Below, piece after piece: positions 9,889-21,275 of a DNA stretch of 64,000 bases. The notes under the pieces are model-generated. The model was given only the letters and a program-made list of their open reading frames with translations, was not told the DNA's origin and ran no database searches. Positions within the stretch are counted from its first letter, which is position 1; each line of letters starts with the position of its first letter. The position numbers were made by a program, and so were the translations under genes. Origin of the DNA: Sepioteuthis lessoniana (taxonomy: Eukaryota > Mollusca > Cephalopoda > Myopsida > Loliginidae); NCBI GenBank assembly GCA_963585895.1, contig OY757904.1, positions 83,641,836-83,705,835 on the forward strand. The letters run 5' to 3'.

Positions 9889-10027
9889 TCAGACCACAAA
9901 ATGCATCTATGGTACTGAATCAGCTTATGTGCATCGATAGGTCACCAGAAAGCCGCAGACTTGTAGACTATTCTTATTGATTTTGATCCTCACTTGGTGC
10001 TCCATACTTCTGGCCTAGTGCCTAACA
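9673..10027 (-). mobile_element. Copia-type 5' LTR
   Basis: On the minus strand it runs from TGTTAGGCAC (10027) to CTTCAACA (9673), with the TG...CA ends of an LTR and TGTT/AACA inverted ends. The primer-binding site follows immediately. It contains an AATAAA-like signal at about 9770 and a (GA)n insertion at about 9847-9886. The partner 3' LTR is not in the window. Confidence 0.6.
9847..9886. repeat. (GA)n microsatellite inside the LTR
   Basis: GA run of about 40 bases within the copia LTR. Confidence 0.93.
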
Positions 10028-10670
10028 GGACAACCGAGTAAAGGGAAAACTCCAAAGCACTGGTTTTTATTTATGATTTCATTGAACCTAATTGGACGAA
10101 GTGGAGTTTATTCAATGCTGAATTTGTACAAAACAGAAGACATTCTTTCAAATACATTTATAGATTTAGATAATTTTAGATCAGATCAATAAATCAGTAG
10201 AAATACAGAATCTTAGTTAAAATTTTAAAATTTGAGTTAGCATATATTTTAATAGACACGGATTTTATGGAATTTTAAGAGTTCCCTTTTTTTATTAATA
10301 AAGTTTTCTTTGTAAATTTATGTATTAAAATAAGAAAAAATACATATAAAAAGTGAATTTTCCACGGGTTGTGCAAGCAAACCTAATTTAGATATGAAAA
10401 TCTGTTTCTTTTTTTCTATTAGACATCATCACTGTTAGTTCCACTTGTTAGAAAGAGAAACGTATTTAACTATGGACACGCACACGCCAAATTTATAACT
10501 TTAGGCCTACCTTACTGACCTCCGAAGTCCATCATTTTCCTTAATATCTTGGCTCGCTTCCCTTGCACCTGGTGTTCCGTTCATAATAATCATTTGCTAA
10601 TTGCCTTCACAAGAATTCATTTCTACGGTCTCCCCTATGATACCATTGTTTTAACGAAAATGCCACAATG
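10028..10670. other. Unassigned, no gene seen
   Basis: AT-rich DNA beyond the copia LTR. No recognisable element or coding region. Confidence 0.5.
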
Positions 10671-11055
10671 TGGGTGAATGAATATCTCACTCTGAATACA
10701 ATGTGAGAAATCCGGATTCGAATTTAGATGATTTGTTTCCATTTAGAAGAAAGTCAATTTCTAAGGCTTTTACTTGAATTTAGGTTGTGTGAGCTGGTGG
10801 AATATCATCTCAGGAAGTGGATTCGGCAAACGAAATTCCAATCCTAAGCAAGGCTGTTTGCGTTTCACTTAGCGCTAATATCTTTTGGAAAAGCAAGAAT
10901 CCATCTCTTAATCCCACAGATATAGATAAATAGTAAAGCAGGTGGGTTCTTTATCCTTGGTATGGCGACTCATCTAGGAGAAGGAAAATTATATTAAAAT
11001 CAACAGCGTTCCGCTTAAAAGTTTGCCTTCTGTCGTATCCCATGTATACCAAGTG
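10671..11055 (+). repeat. SINE-Q copy
   Basis: The head has a B-box-like CCGGATTCGAATTTAG. The 3' body carries GGTTCTTTATCCTTGGTATGG, the AGGAGAAGGAAAA block, a CCGCTTAAAA box and a CTTCTGTCGTATCCC end. The same 3' body occurs at 12190 and, on the minus strand, at 25055 and 28560. Confidence 0.65.
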
Positions 11056-11715
11056 GGAATAAATACGTATTCGAATCTAGATTTCAAGTATTATTTCAGT
11101 TGGTACATGCTCTGCTAATAGAAATTGTAGAAATAGACAAAAAGTAAACTTTAAAAAATAGTTGGTCTACACTCATGAAAAAACATGTTCACAAAGAATT
11201 TCATATTTCTTAATACGATGTCAACATTTAATTAACAAATACTTTACAATCGTCCAAATATTCACTCTCTTAATGCATTTGTTGAATATTTACATGATAT
11301 AAGTACTGTCATCATAGTTATTAATAAAAACAAAACAAAAACAACAATATAGCTCTCCTTCAAAAGTATTTTTCCATTGACTTCATACCTAACCCTCTAA
11401 CCCTAACCAACAGTACCGTGTCTTTATCGCTCCAATCACTACCATCGTTCTATCAACACCTAATTCCTATTTAGCTTTAACATAGCATCACTCATGTTCC
11501 AAAACCTCTTCACTTATCTCGGTCAGAATCCTAGCCTCTCAATGTGGCAGCTATTTTCTATTACGCACCTTTCAAGAATACGTTATGCTTTACAGACAAC
11601 CATAATTTATTCGTGGACCCTTTTGTTATTTCTAAATTTTCCCCTTGGCGGGAGATAAGGTACTTGAACTTTAATATAGTTACCCAGGCCGAAGTAAAAA
11701 TAGCGTATTTATTGC
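11056..11715. other. Unassigned, no gene seen
   Basis: No recognised element. A CCCTAACC-type short stretch near 11390-11410 is too short to be telomeric. Confidence 0.5.
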
Positions 11716-11768
11716 CACACACAAACACACACACGTGCGCGCACTCGCACACACAAACACACACACAT
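11716..11768. repeat. Imperfect (CA)n
   Basis: CA tract with CG interruptions. Confidence 0.9.
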
Positions 11769-11933
11769 ATAGTCATTCAATCTGACTCATAAGGATTCTT
11801 TATCCAGTTTCTTTATTAAATTTTTCTTGCTGCCGTAAATGTGGATCAAGTTAATTAAGTTATTTAATGAAACAGTATAAACTGTCAATCCATTAGAACG
11901 CCAAACAACCGGCCTCTTACATCAACATGCATA

Positions 11934-11979
11934 TATATATTCATATATATACGTGTGTGTGTGTGTGTGTGTGTGTGTT
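11934..11979. repeat. (TA)n/(TG)n microsatellite
   Basis: Short TA run, ACG, then a TG run. Confidence 0.93.
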
Positions 11980-12095
11980 AAGGCAGAATGTTTGTAATTT
12001 CGTATTATATCTAGGACAAGTCTTGGTTGTTTGAAGAGGTCTATCTCCTTTCTAATAGATTGATACAAGTTATACTGTGGCACATAGGACCTGGT

Positions 12096-12098
12096 ATG

Positions 12099-12154
<56 letters not shown>
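12096..12154. repeat. (TA)n(TG)n microsatellite
   Basis: TA passing into TG, the same compound pattern as at 744 and 3928. Confidence 0.95.
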
Positions 12155-12155
<1 letters not shown>

Positions 12156-12189
12156 ATGATACAATTATCTTAAAAATATATTGTACTCG

Positions 12190-12455
12190 TACACATACTT
12201 GGGGGAGTATCTGATGTAAAGTTTATCGTTCAAACTCTGGACGAGGAGTTTGAGTTTCACTTTGAGTTAATGTCCTTGAGAAAGGCATATTATCTATCTC
12301 TTCTCCGTCCTCAGCTATAGGTAAATTATAGGGTAGACAGGGTTCTTTATCCTTGGTATGGTAACTAGTATAGGAGAAGGACAAAGCTCTGAATTCAAAC
12401 TAACTGTACCTTGCTTAAAACCTTGTGTCACATCCTCTCCGCGGCGTAGTGTTAA
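12190..12455 (+). repeat. SINE-Q copy
   Basis: A degraded head is followed by CTTGAGAAAGGCAT, then GGTTCTTTATCCTTGGTATGG, AGGAGAAGGACAA, CTGAATTCAAAC, CTTGCTTAAAA and TGTGTCACATCC. This is the fullest example of the SINE-Q 3' body in the window. Confidence 0.75.
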
Positions 12456-14510
12456 GTTTTATGCATATTTCTCTGAAGGATGAATGTGGTTTATAGTAAG
12501 AAACTCATGTGACTGTTACACGTATATAGATACTTTTGGTTCGTAATAAGAAATGTTGTTTTGGACGACCCTACATGCATGTAAAATATTCGGGCAAATA
12601 CATTCGAGGTATACACACATACATATACGTACTGTAATATTATGACCACTCACCACCGTCACAAACAACTTCGGTGCTCGGCTATGACAAACGTGACCGA
12701 CAAGAGTAAATGATAAGGTCAAATTCGTAAACTCTCGAGGCAGTCACATCAGCCTTGAGAAAATTCCAAAAGAGACATTTGGTACCAAGACAGTGAAAAG
12801 TAGTCGACTGATTTGGGACTCCAGCGAAACTTTACTTCCTTTATTGACAAAGAAAGCCACTCTCCATATTCCTTCTTACTAGTTTAAAGATGTAACGTCT
12901 GAAATATTACATGAATGGATTTTTGTAACAATGCGTGTGTCTATTCTTTTCTTGCGTCGAGATCAAGTGACAACATCTTCCTCTGCATTGTCTTTTCTTC
13001 GATAACTTTCGAAATCTCAACAATATAACAGTACGCAAACACGCTTAGAGACTTAGAGATGTATGTGCGCAACCATAAACAGCTCTCTTTTTTTTCTCAC
13101 ACTCTAAAATCTACTTCGAAACACCCCAGGTATCTAATGACTCTTTAATAGTTAAGCTATTTTCTCTTTTCTCACGTTTTTCCGATTTTCTCTGTGCGGA
13201 ATCGTCCATTTTCTTCGTGACAATCAAGACACGCAGTTATTTCACTATTCACGGGTAAGTCAAGTTGACTCCATTAATTTTGGAAGCCCCCATTTTGCGA
13301 CTTCTTTGTTGTTATTGTTTTGTGTTTAGTTTCTTCTTTGAGACTTTTGAACTAGTAAGTACCCCAATCTATCGTCAAATGTTTGATTAAAGAGGCATGT
13401 GTAATGGCTGAAGTAGTTCTGCATTTCTCTCGGCTGCTAATGGTCGATATTCGAAGCCAGAATTTTGAATGCTGATTTTTACGGAAGATGTGTTTCTCCA
13501 AGCGAGAAGATTTCTGTAACACTATCTACTCCGTATCTCTCTTAGTTTAGCCCTGTGTTGTATTCAACTGAACTTCTTAGATATTAAACAGATTGATTTG
13601 TGTTTCGTAAAGAATTAACACTCGGGAATTCGGACCACCTTTAAAGCAAAATATGATAATTCCACTCACCTTTTTTTCATTCAATTTCTATGTTCATCTT
13701 TCGCTACTGTTCTCGCAAGATTTTATTTTCTCTGCAATGAACGTGATCAATTTTTATAATATTTACAATGACAATGACTTTTGAGGAGCAGAAATACCGT
13801 TTTTAAAATTGTAAAATTTTGAACAACAAATGTATATATTCCATTATGAAAATGTCCGAGTAGCAACAAGTTAAACCAATCGAAATTAGATCCTTTTCAT
13901 TGAAGACAAATGTGACTTACATTTAACCGGAAATATCTACAACACACGAGAAAATCATCGAAGACTATAACAAACTCATGTATTAGATATCATGCTCAAA
14001 CACAAGGTCACAGTACATCGTGCTTTTATTAAAGATTGTGCGGCGCCAGTTTACAATAGTTTCTTCAAAAGTATCATGTATCTTACGAAACTTGTTTAAG
14101 TCATTGGTTCGGTTACTTTGTTTGATTATAGGGGATGCTACTCATGTAGCGTCTCTTTTTAATTTCCGATCATCACTAGTAGAAATACAAATTAGTGTTT
14201 AGATTAATTCAGTTTGTGTTATTCTTTTTAACAGAGACGTGGATATGTAACTTACGATCTTTTCCTAGTTTAAAACTTTAAAAAAATCAAATTCGTCAAG
14301 AAAATACAAATACAAATACAAATGGTCAGTGTATGTGTGTGACACATAAACATTGATTACCATATTTCATCAGTTGCTAATCCCTATTAGTTTCAGTCTC
14401 AGGTTATCACTAGAAAGTATTTGTTTCAAGACTTTACATTTCAAGATAGGTTCACGAACGTTAGACTTAGCATTCGTGTTCATGAAAATCGAATGTTTTT
14501 TACATTTCAT
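12456..14510. other. Two-kb stretch without recognised repeats
   Basis: No transposon motif or convincing coding frame seen. A good splice-donor-like GGGTAAGT occurs at 13253-13260 after a T-rich then C/G-richer segment. It could be a non-coding first exon, but nothing else supports that. This is one of the longer repeat-poor stretches in the window. Confidence 0.4.
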
Positions 14511-14514
14511 TCGA

Positions 14515-15010
14515 TACTAAAAACAGTCCAGTTGGTTAGGGCAAGAGAATACAGACTACATATCTGCCATCTCTGGCATTAAACCATCTGATGGTGAGGT
14601 TTCCATCCAGGAGGTTTGAGGAGAGTGGAGCATCCTTCCATTGACATTACTCCTAGATCCACTCAGACCATTAGTGATAGTTAAGGTCCTGTCTATGGGT
14701 TAAATAGAATTGTTTAACTATTTAGCTGAACAAACAAATGACTAACGTTAAATTGAATTTTAGTGTTACATAGCAATATTTGAAATCATTTAACCGTGTG
14801 AAAAAATGATTAATATTAAATAGAATTTTTCGTGTTTGATAACAATACTTCAACCATTTAACTGTGTGCAAACAACTGATCTCTGGCTTGTTTAAAATGT
14901 TATCTATATAATATTCGTTTACAAATCATATTTAATATTTACGTATAAACAGTATTTGGCATTGAATAACCTACTAGGGTTGATATGCCATAAAACCCAA
15001 CTAACCAACC
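14515..15010 (+). repeat. SINE-K copy with tail
   Basis: Head remnant GTTGGTTAGGGCAAGAG, the CATCTGATGGTGAGG block, CCACTCAGACC, CTGTCTATGGGTTAAAT, then three body units with AATACTTGAAACCATTTAACNGTGTGNAA. The tail at 14955-15010 is GGCATTGAATAACC, GGTTGATATGCC and an (ACCAACC) end. Confidence 0.8.
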
Positions 15011-15920
15011 AACAATAAAAGGCTTGATTCTTGTAAGAAAATATTTTCAACGCATGCCTGTGTTGAAAATGGTACAATTTTGATTAAAGTTATTTTAACC
15101 AATCGAAAGTTCCCTTTAATAGATTCGTCCCTTATTTTTATGAATATTTTGAAAATATTTAACTTGAGAAAGTATCATCGAAATTAACTTCGTGGTCAGA
15201 TCAAACGTCAGCTAATCAATTTAAAACCATTTACAAACTAAAATCTGTTTTTCTAAAAGAATTATACTGCCAATATTCTGTTGCATTTGTAGGTTTGTTT
15301 GCTTCTTTTTTTTTTTTTTGCTTTTTTCAAATTATGAAAAAAAAGTCCTTTTACGCTAAGTTTGATTTTTAGCTTGAATAATCTTTTTCTTGTCGGGATT
15401 TGAAATTTAAAATAGCTTTTGTAAAAGTTTTGCAGAAAATTATCTTTATAAAAATGAGGACAGTCATTGTTATGGTTAAAGCTGTACTAATTGACAGAAG
15501 AAAAACAGCTTGGATATTCGTGAGAAATTAGAGCAAATGAAACAAAAGAATCCTTTACAAGAGTTGGTCGATCGATGAACAGAAAGAGCAACTAGAAAAT
15601 ATTTTCAGCCAATCCTTATAATTCATTTTTACGCATAATTTCCGAAAGCAAATAATTTCCACAGAACTCAAACGACGAATTGCTAGACTAAAGCCATACA
15701 AACTTTCTGGCGGTTAACTTACTAAATGGTAACGCAAGAAAGAAGGGGAAAAACGTTTAGTTATATGTTGGGTGCTTGTAGCATTCCGCTTGTGGCATTT
15801 CCTTTTCTGCCACTCAAAGGAAATGCCTTGGTAGCTATCGTTCCAACACTCGGTCATAAGACGCCTCTATCATCGCCATTACTTCCTCAGTTAAACATTT
15901 CCGCAAGATTTTTGCCCAGT
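15011..15920. other. Unassigned, no gene seen
   Basis: AT-rich, with poly-T near 15305. One 69-residue frame at 15726-15935 overlaps the next SINE head and has no recognised family. Confidence 0.45.
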
Positions 15921-15924
15921 CGGC

Positions 15925-16605
15925 TGGAGCTGTAGAATACTAGAATACACTGACTGCATCTCTGGAGAGGGGTAAGACCTCCCCCCACCAACGAGTGTCC
16001 CCGATATGACACTAAACTATCTGATGGTGAGGTTCCAGTGATGCAGGAGCTTTGGGGAATGCAGGGTACCCCTTCATTGCCATTGCTCTTAGGTCCACTC
16101 TGGCCCGGAATGGTATCACCTGATTGGCCCCTATCTATGGGTTAAATAGAACTAAACTGCGTACTTATGCTAAACTGAATTGTTTGAATTAGAACTGTTT
16201 GACTAAACTGAATAGCTTGAAATAGAAATGTTTTTGACAATTAAACTGTGTACTTACATTTAAACTGCGTACTTATGCTAAACTGAATTGTTTCAAATGG
16301 AACTGTTTTTGACACTGAAACTGGACTTACTCTAAACTGAATTGTTTAATATAGAACTGTTTTGACATTTAACTGTGTAAACAAAATCTGAACTGATACT
16401 AAACTGAATTAGCTGAATTAGAACTATTTGAATAAACTGAATTAAATAACCTACAAAGGTTGATATGTCATAAAATCCAACCAACCAACCTGCTAAACTG
16501 AATTGTTTGAAATAGAACTGATTATTTGTATAAAAATGGATTTGGCATTAAATAACCTACAAAGGTTGATATGTCATAAAATCCAAACAACCAACCAATC
16601 CGCAA
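15925..16605 (+). repeat. SINE-K copy with expanded internal units
   Basis: The head is CCCAGTCGGCTGGAGCTGTAG followed by ACTGCATCTCTGGAGAGGGG. The body has at least six imperfect units of about 40-55 bp containing CTAAACTGAATTGTTTGAAATAG. There are two tail modules, one at about 16441-16495 and a full one at 16549-16600. This copy best shows the variable-number body. Confidence 0.8.
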
Positions 16606-17795
16606 GATCGTTATGATAGTCTATCTAAAACTTAGCCCCCCACCACCCCAAAAAAAATACATGTTGAACCGGAGACGAATTCTTTAAAAATTTAAGTCAA
16701 GTTTTCCTTCAAACTGATGCTGTCAACTAATTTTCTCTTGAAACCATCAAATTTCACTTTTCAAAAGCGAACCATTATCTAAGATGCTTACATATGTGCA
16801 CAAGTAGATATAAAGTGCTCAAGTACATTGATGCAAGAGCTGTATTATAATATTAGCATTATTACAATCAAGACGTGGATTTAAAAAAAAAAAAGGTAAG
16901 CTGAGTAGAACAACCGCTATGACAAAAATGCCTGGTTAAAAAGTCGATGTTATAAATGAACCTCGTACAACTGAATTTTATGTAGTCTACTATACGGGTT
17001 GATGTTTGTATTTACCAACTCCTCTGCAAGGATGTGGCACAAGGTCAAATTATATTTATTTATTTATTCATTTTCTTTCATTCATTCAGCTTTTTTATTC
17101 GAAGTGGGTAGGTATTAAACCGACTTCCCACCAAGTCAGAATGAGACACAATGTCATTTTATAGAGGGGAGCCATGCACAAATCGAGACTTGCGCAGTTG
17201 ATAAAAAAATCACGAATATATGCGGTATTAATAGCTATGGAAGTTGAGCACTTTATGAAAAATTCTATTGTAAACGGTTTGTTCCTCTTAACTGATTGTT
17301 GGGGATACCAGCTTGTTAACAGTTAAATCTAATATTGATAATATAATTCCTTGCATTGAAGAAGTTGAGCACTAATAAAATACTCTGCCCAAGAAAGCAT
17401 TTTTGACTCTCATCTTTACAATTCGATTATTACAGAGTGTTTTGGGTTAGCAAATGGAACAAGCTAAGTTAATGTCACGATAATGATGACCAGCCTTCCC
17501 CCACCGTTGTTGGGCATGTGGCATATATATATATATATAATACTCTCTCACCTCGACTGTAGCTACTAATATCATTTTCGTACCGGAAGGTGAGAAATAA
17601 TCCCCTTAGTTCCAGTGGAGGGGGGTGTCTCACCCAGAATGAATTTTCCCTTTCGCTTAAAAGAGATTGGGTTCTGAGGCGCTGCTGAAGGGGTACGCTT
17701 ACGGAACAAAACACTTTTGTGAGAGATTCGCTTTCTGCGGGGTCCCTCTACATTAGAATGACCTCGTATCATATTTTGGCTTCACAGGGAGTCGA

Positions 17796-17796
<1 letters not shown>
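16606..17796. other. Unassigned, no gene seen
   Basis: No recognised element apart from a short TA run at 17522. A GATGTGGCACAAGGTC string near 17035 resembles the end of an inverted SINE-Q. Confidence 0.45.

Positions 17797-17842
<46 letters not shown>
17797..17842. repeat. (TA)n microsatellite
   Basis: TA run of about 45 bases abutting the 3' end of the minus-strand SINE-H. Confidence 0.96.
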
Positions 17843-17845
<3 letters not shown>

Positions 17846-17982
17846 ATCCACAGACAAACTGTTTCGTTCTATCAGAACTCTTCAGTGTGGCTAGACACGC
17901 AGGACGCTCGAAGCCGGGATCGAAACCCATCCAACTTTACGTTAAACTAAGTCTCAGACCACTCGGTCAACAAGCGGACTAA
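17843..17982 (-). repeat. SINE-H copy: tRNA-like head plus complete hammerhead
   Basis: On the minus strand the unit begins with a tRNA-Leu/Ser-like head: TTGACCGAGTGGTCTGAGAC (A box, about 17971-17952) and GGTTTCGATCCC (B box, about 17927-17916). About 25 bases later comes a complete hammerhead ribozyme, and the unit ends at a TA tract. A pol III-type promoter followed by a self-cleaving RNA matches the published organisation of schistosome Sm-alpha elements and related non-LTR retrozyme-like repeats. The B box has one extra T, so the head is tRNA-derived and not a working tRNA gene. Confidence 0.75.
17848..17890 (-). ncRNA. Type I hammerhead ribozyme, full core
   Basis: Minus strand, all elements present. 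Stem I is CCACA (17890-17886) with TGTGG (17852-17848), five pairs. The core is CTGAAGA (17885-17879), which fits CTGANGA. Stem II is GTTC (17878-17875) with GAAC (17869-17866), closed by TGATA. GAA is at 17865-17863. Stem III is ACA (17862-17860) with TGT (17856-17854), closed by GTT. The cleavage triplet is GTC, with predicted scission after 17853. Hammerheads cut their own backbone, leaving a 2',3'-cyclic phosphate. The short stem III is like those of retroelement-borne animal hammerheads. Activity is inferred from structure only. Confidence 0.88.
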
Positions 17983-18265
17983 GGGAATTTTTAAGGTATC
18001 TATGTAGCAACAGCAGCAGCGTCCGTTTGTTTACATTTTTAATACCCTATCGGCTACCAGAGTGCTCAATTCTTTCGAAGAGCTTTGCATTATGCGAGCG
18101 GCGGCCGACAATTCCTTCGCCAGAGTGCTCAACCCCCATGGGGGAGCGTATTTCAAGTTTTATTTGGAGCACACAATTGTCTGATGGAAAGAGAAGAAAA
18201 CTGGCTAGTCAACCATATTTAAGGTATGAGGATTTCGTCACATGATCTTGGTGTAACTAACACAC

Positions 18266-18307
<42 letters not shown>

Positions 18308-18890
18308 AAAATATGTAACTATTACATGCGAAAGAAAGTAAGTAAAATGCATATTAAAATCACTCAGGTGGTAAGTGACACAGAAGAAATCGATTATTAT
18401 GTCTATATTTAAAAATTGTTCACTTTTCTTTTTTTTTTCTTTTTTTTTTTTTTTTTGTTAAGCTATTTATTTTGTTCAACATATTCCAGAATACATATCT
18501 TTCCGACATGATCTGCAATTATTATAACCTCCTTTATAGATACAGTGTCTTTTTGATTTTATAATATACCATTCTATTTATGGAGATGGACAGTTTCATT
18601 TTTTATTTGCCATACATATTTTGATAATGTAAGCATATTATGTGCTACTGAAACTTTCTGTGATTAAAATTCTTTTTTTTTTCAAATTCAGTCCAATAAC
18701 ACAATTATTATTATTTCCATTGTTAGCATCTTTCTTTCTGACAGTATCTCTGTATCTGAAATTATGCAAGATGCAATGTTTAATATCTGAAAATATTTTA
18801 ATGTTGTAATATTTTCCTTATTTTTCAACTTTCTTGTAGTTTTACTGTTTTACTACTTTTTAAGATTTTAAAAGCAAGGATAACCATTTT
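17983..18890. other. Mostly unassigned; (GA)n at 18271-18305
   Basis: Contains a repeated CCAGAGTGCTCAA at about 18056 and 18120, a 35-base (GA)n and poly-T at about 18430-18455. No gene recognised; the 72-residue frame at 18027 has no known family. Confidence 0.45.
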
Positions 18891-18895
18891 AATTG

Positions 18896-18927
<32 letters not shown>

Positions 18928-19109
18928 CCTTGTAATCCATTCATAAATATATACTTCACTCACATTCATTCATACATATACAAACTTACATCAAGTAACC
19001 TTAACACAAACATAAGGACACAATTATCGATTATCCAGTGAAGATTCAACATCAAGGGACAATCGATTATTTAATATAGGTCTGTGGGACCAGTTTATGG
19101 CATAGACCT

Positions 19110-19305
19110 CTCTCTCTCTCTCTCTCTCTCTCACTCATTTTTTTATCTATCTATCTATCCCCTTTTCTTTCTCTATCATAGATATATAGATATATGTGAA
19201 AGAGAGGTGTGTATAACATGATCTTGCAGTTTATAGTGTTAGATATACCTGTTGGAACATTCGAGCGAGTTGTTTCGATTTGCAAGGTTATATATATATA
19301 TATAT

Positions 19306-19348
<43 letters not shown>

Positions 19349-19350
19349 AA
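19110..19350. repeat. (TC)n, (TA)n and (GAAA)n microsatellites
   Basis: TC run at about 19110-19132, TA run at about 19289-19305 and eleven GAAA units at about 19306-19349. Confidence 0.94.
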
Positions 19351-19514
19351 AGGAAAGAAGAAAAAAGTGACTGCGTCTTTGCATCTCTCTTCAGTAACTA
19401 CGATATATAACATCTGCTTGGTGACTGAAACGGCTGCGAATTTCTTGGTATCTCTACAGAATTTTCACAATGTGACATTTGAAAAGCGCCCGAAACCTTT
19501 AAATGTATTTACTC

Positions 19515-19650
19515 AACACCTCCGCACATGAAGGTTGCAAAACAAGGTCAATTTTTTAAGTAAATTTTAACAGGTTAGAATTCAGAGATTTCTTTCTAAA
19601 CCAGTTACCATACCAAGGTTAAAGAGCCCAGTCTGCCCTGTTTAACCTCT
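19515..19650 (-). repeat. SINE-Q 3' part
   Basis: On the minus strand it shows the ACTTAAAA-type box, TTGACCTTGTTTTGC and a block ending in GGTTAAACAGGGCAGACTGGG, matching the SINE-Q body. The head was not recognised. Confidence 0.5.
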
Positions 19651-19959
19651 GTGATAATTAATTGTATTGCCTTAGTATTTGTTCTGTTAGTAAGAAAAAA
19701 GAATGAGAAAAAACTTACATGAAGGTTGTATCCATCATTTAAAACTTTAGAGTAAAGTTGTTTTTACTTTATAAAATAGCGTGACAACGATTTGCTTTGG
19801 AGCAACTTTAAGCGAGAAACACCGCCGTTTAAAAAATCTACGAAATTATGCTAATTACCAGATAAAACAATTCTCAGTACTTGTTTATTTATCAATGAAT
19901 TTATTTATAAAAAGGATATTTTATATTAACAGTTTGTTGAAATATATTTAGTCATCCAC

Positions 19960-20720
19960 CGCCTTATTTCCGCCCTGTTGCCTGGTGCTATTGAATACGC
20001 CAACTGCATCTTTACAGGGAGGTAAGATCATCCCGTCTCAAACGAGTCTACCAGTTGGCCGTGGACGGTGACCCTTAATGCTTGAGAATATGATTCTGGT
20101 GGTTGAGCCGTCTGTGACCCGGCAACCTTAATGGTAAGTGACTTGCAACGCTTTACTTCGGCCCTGAATGAGCTTGATGAATCGTCGGAGAGGCCTGATC
20201 CGAGCAATCACCTGGTCATGTCCAGGCCTTGCACCTTTATGAATGTCTCGATTGTATTCTTGAAATTGTTCTGGTGCCAAAACAAGCACCCAATCCTATT
20301 TTGTCTTGAATGTAGTAAAAGACGGTTGCTGAGAGTCAATTGTGCTAAGGTAGCAATACTTGAAACCATCTAAACGGTGTACAAACAATTTTAATATAAT
20401 TATTAGTGTTGAATAGCAATACATGAATCATTTAACTGTATGCGAACAATTGAGTAATATCAAATAGAATTATTAGTAATACTTGAAACCATTTAACTGT
20501 GTGCAAACGAATGAATATTGTTGCATAGAATTATTAGTGTTGAATTGAAATACTTGAAACCACTTGTCCCAGATATGACCTTAAACGACATCTAATTATC
20601 AGGCTGCAGCCCTGAAGTTTGGGGGAATGTATAACAGCCCTTCATTACCATTACTACTCGCTCCAATCTGACTCAGATTAGTAATATCTGTTATCACCTT
20701 TGGTTATTGTTGATGCTTTT
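19960..20720 (+). repeat. SINE-B head followed by SINE-K fragments
   Basis: Head TGCCTGGTGCTATTGAATACGCC and TTGGCCGTGGACGGTGACCC with TGGTGGTTGAGCCGTCTGTGAC, shared with 45215 and 49935. From 20345 SINE-K body units (AATACTTGAAACCATTTAACTG) appear. At about 20565-20715 there is a SINE-K head-side block (ATATGACCTTAAACGAC ... CATTACCATTACT). The order is head-B, body-K, head-K, so this is a composite. Confidence 0.65.
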
Positions 20721-21003
20721 TAGTATACCAATTCATAGACAGAAAGAAACAGTTTTTCTTTATTTTTGGCTACCTATACTTTAACTGTTCCACGAGACAT
20801 TTGTAAATTTCAAAGTAATTTTGACTTAACCTACTTTAAATACGCGAAAAAAAAATTCATTTTTTACGACAAACTTTATAAAATTTTCTGGTAATTAACA
20901 TCCAAATTAAAACTTCTAAGCAAGTATTTAAATTTATTAAATCTATTGCAATATATTTTTACTTTTAAAAAAGTCGTGGAGGTACTTCCCCTCGTCATCC
21001 TAA

Positions 21004-21036
<33 letters not shown>

Positions 21037-21239
21037 GTCTCAGATTCTTTAAGTATTGACACTTGTTTATACATATATGAATCCATGTGTTTATACAGAA
21101 GGAAAAAATCTTTATTTAATAGAGTGGGTTTTAGATTATCCCACAAAAATTCAAGAAAACAATTAATCATCGCAAAGATCCAAATCACAGCAGATGGTGA
21201 GAGCTAGCCAGTGTAATGTCACTGATTTTCGTCACCAAG

Positions 21240-21275
<36 letters not shown>

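Noticed and set aside
11385-11410. Telomere-like CCCTAACC copies
   Set aside because: Only two imperfect units.
13201-13270. Possible first exon with a strong splice donor (GGGTAAGT at 13253)
   Set aside because: A single donor-like site with no ORF, acceptor or promoter evidence is expected by chance.
15726-15935. 69-codon frame ending at a SINE head
   Set aside because: No family motif; its end overlaps the SINE-K head and the preceding bases lack start context.
17900-17982. A tRNA-Leu/Ser gene on the minus strand
   Set aside because: The A and B boxes are recognisable, but acceptor and anticodon stems do not form and the B box has an extra base. It is a SINE head.
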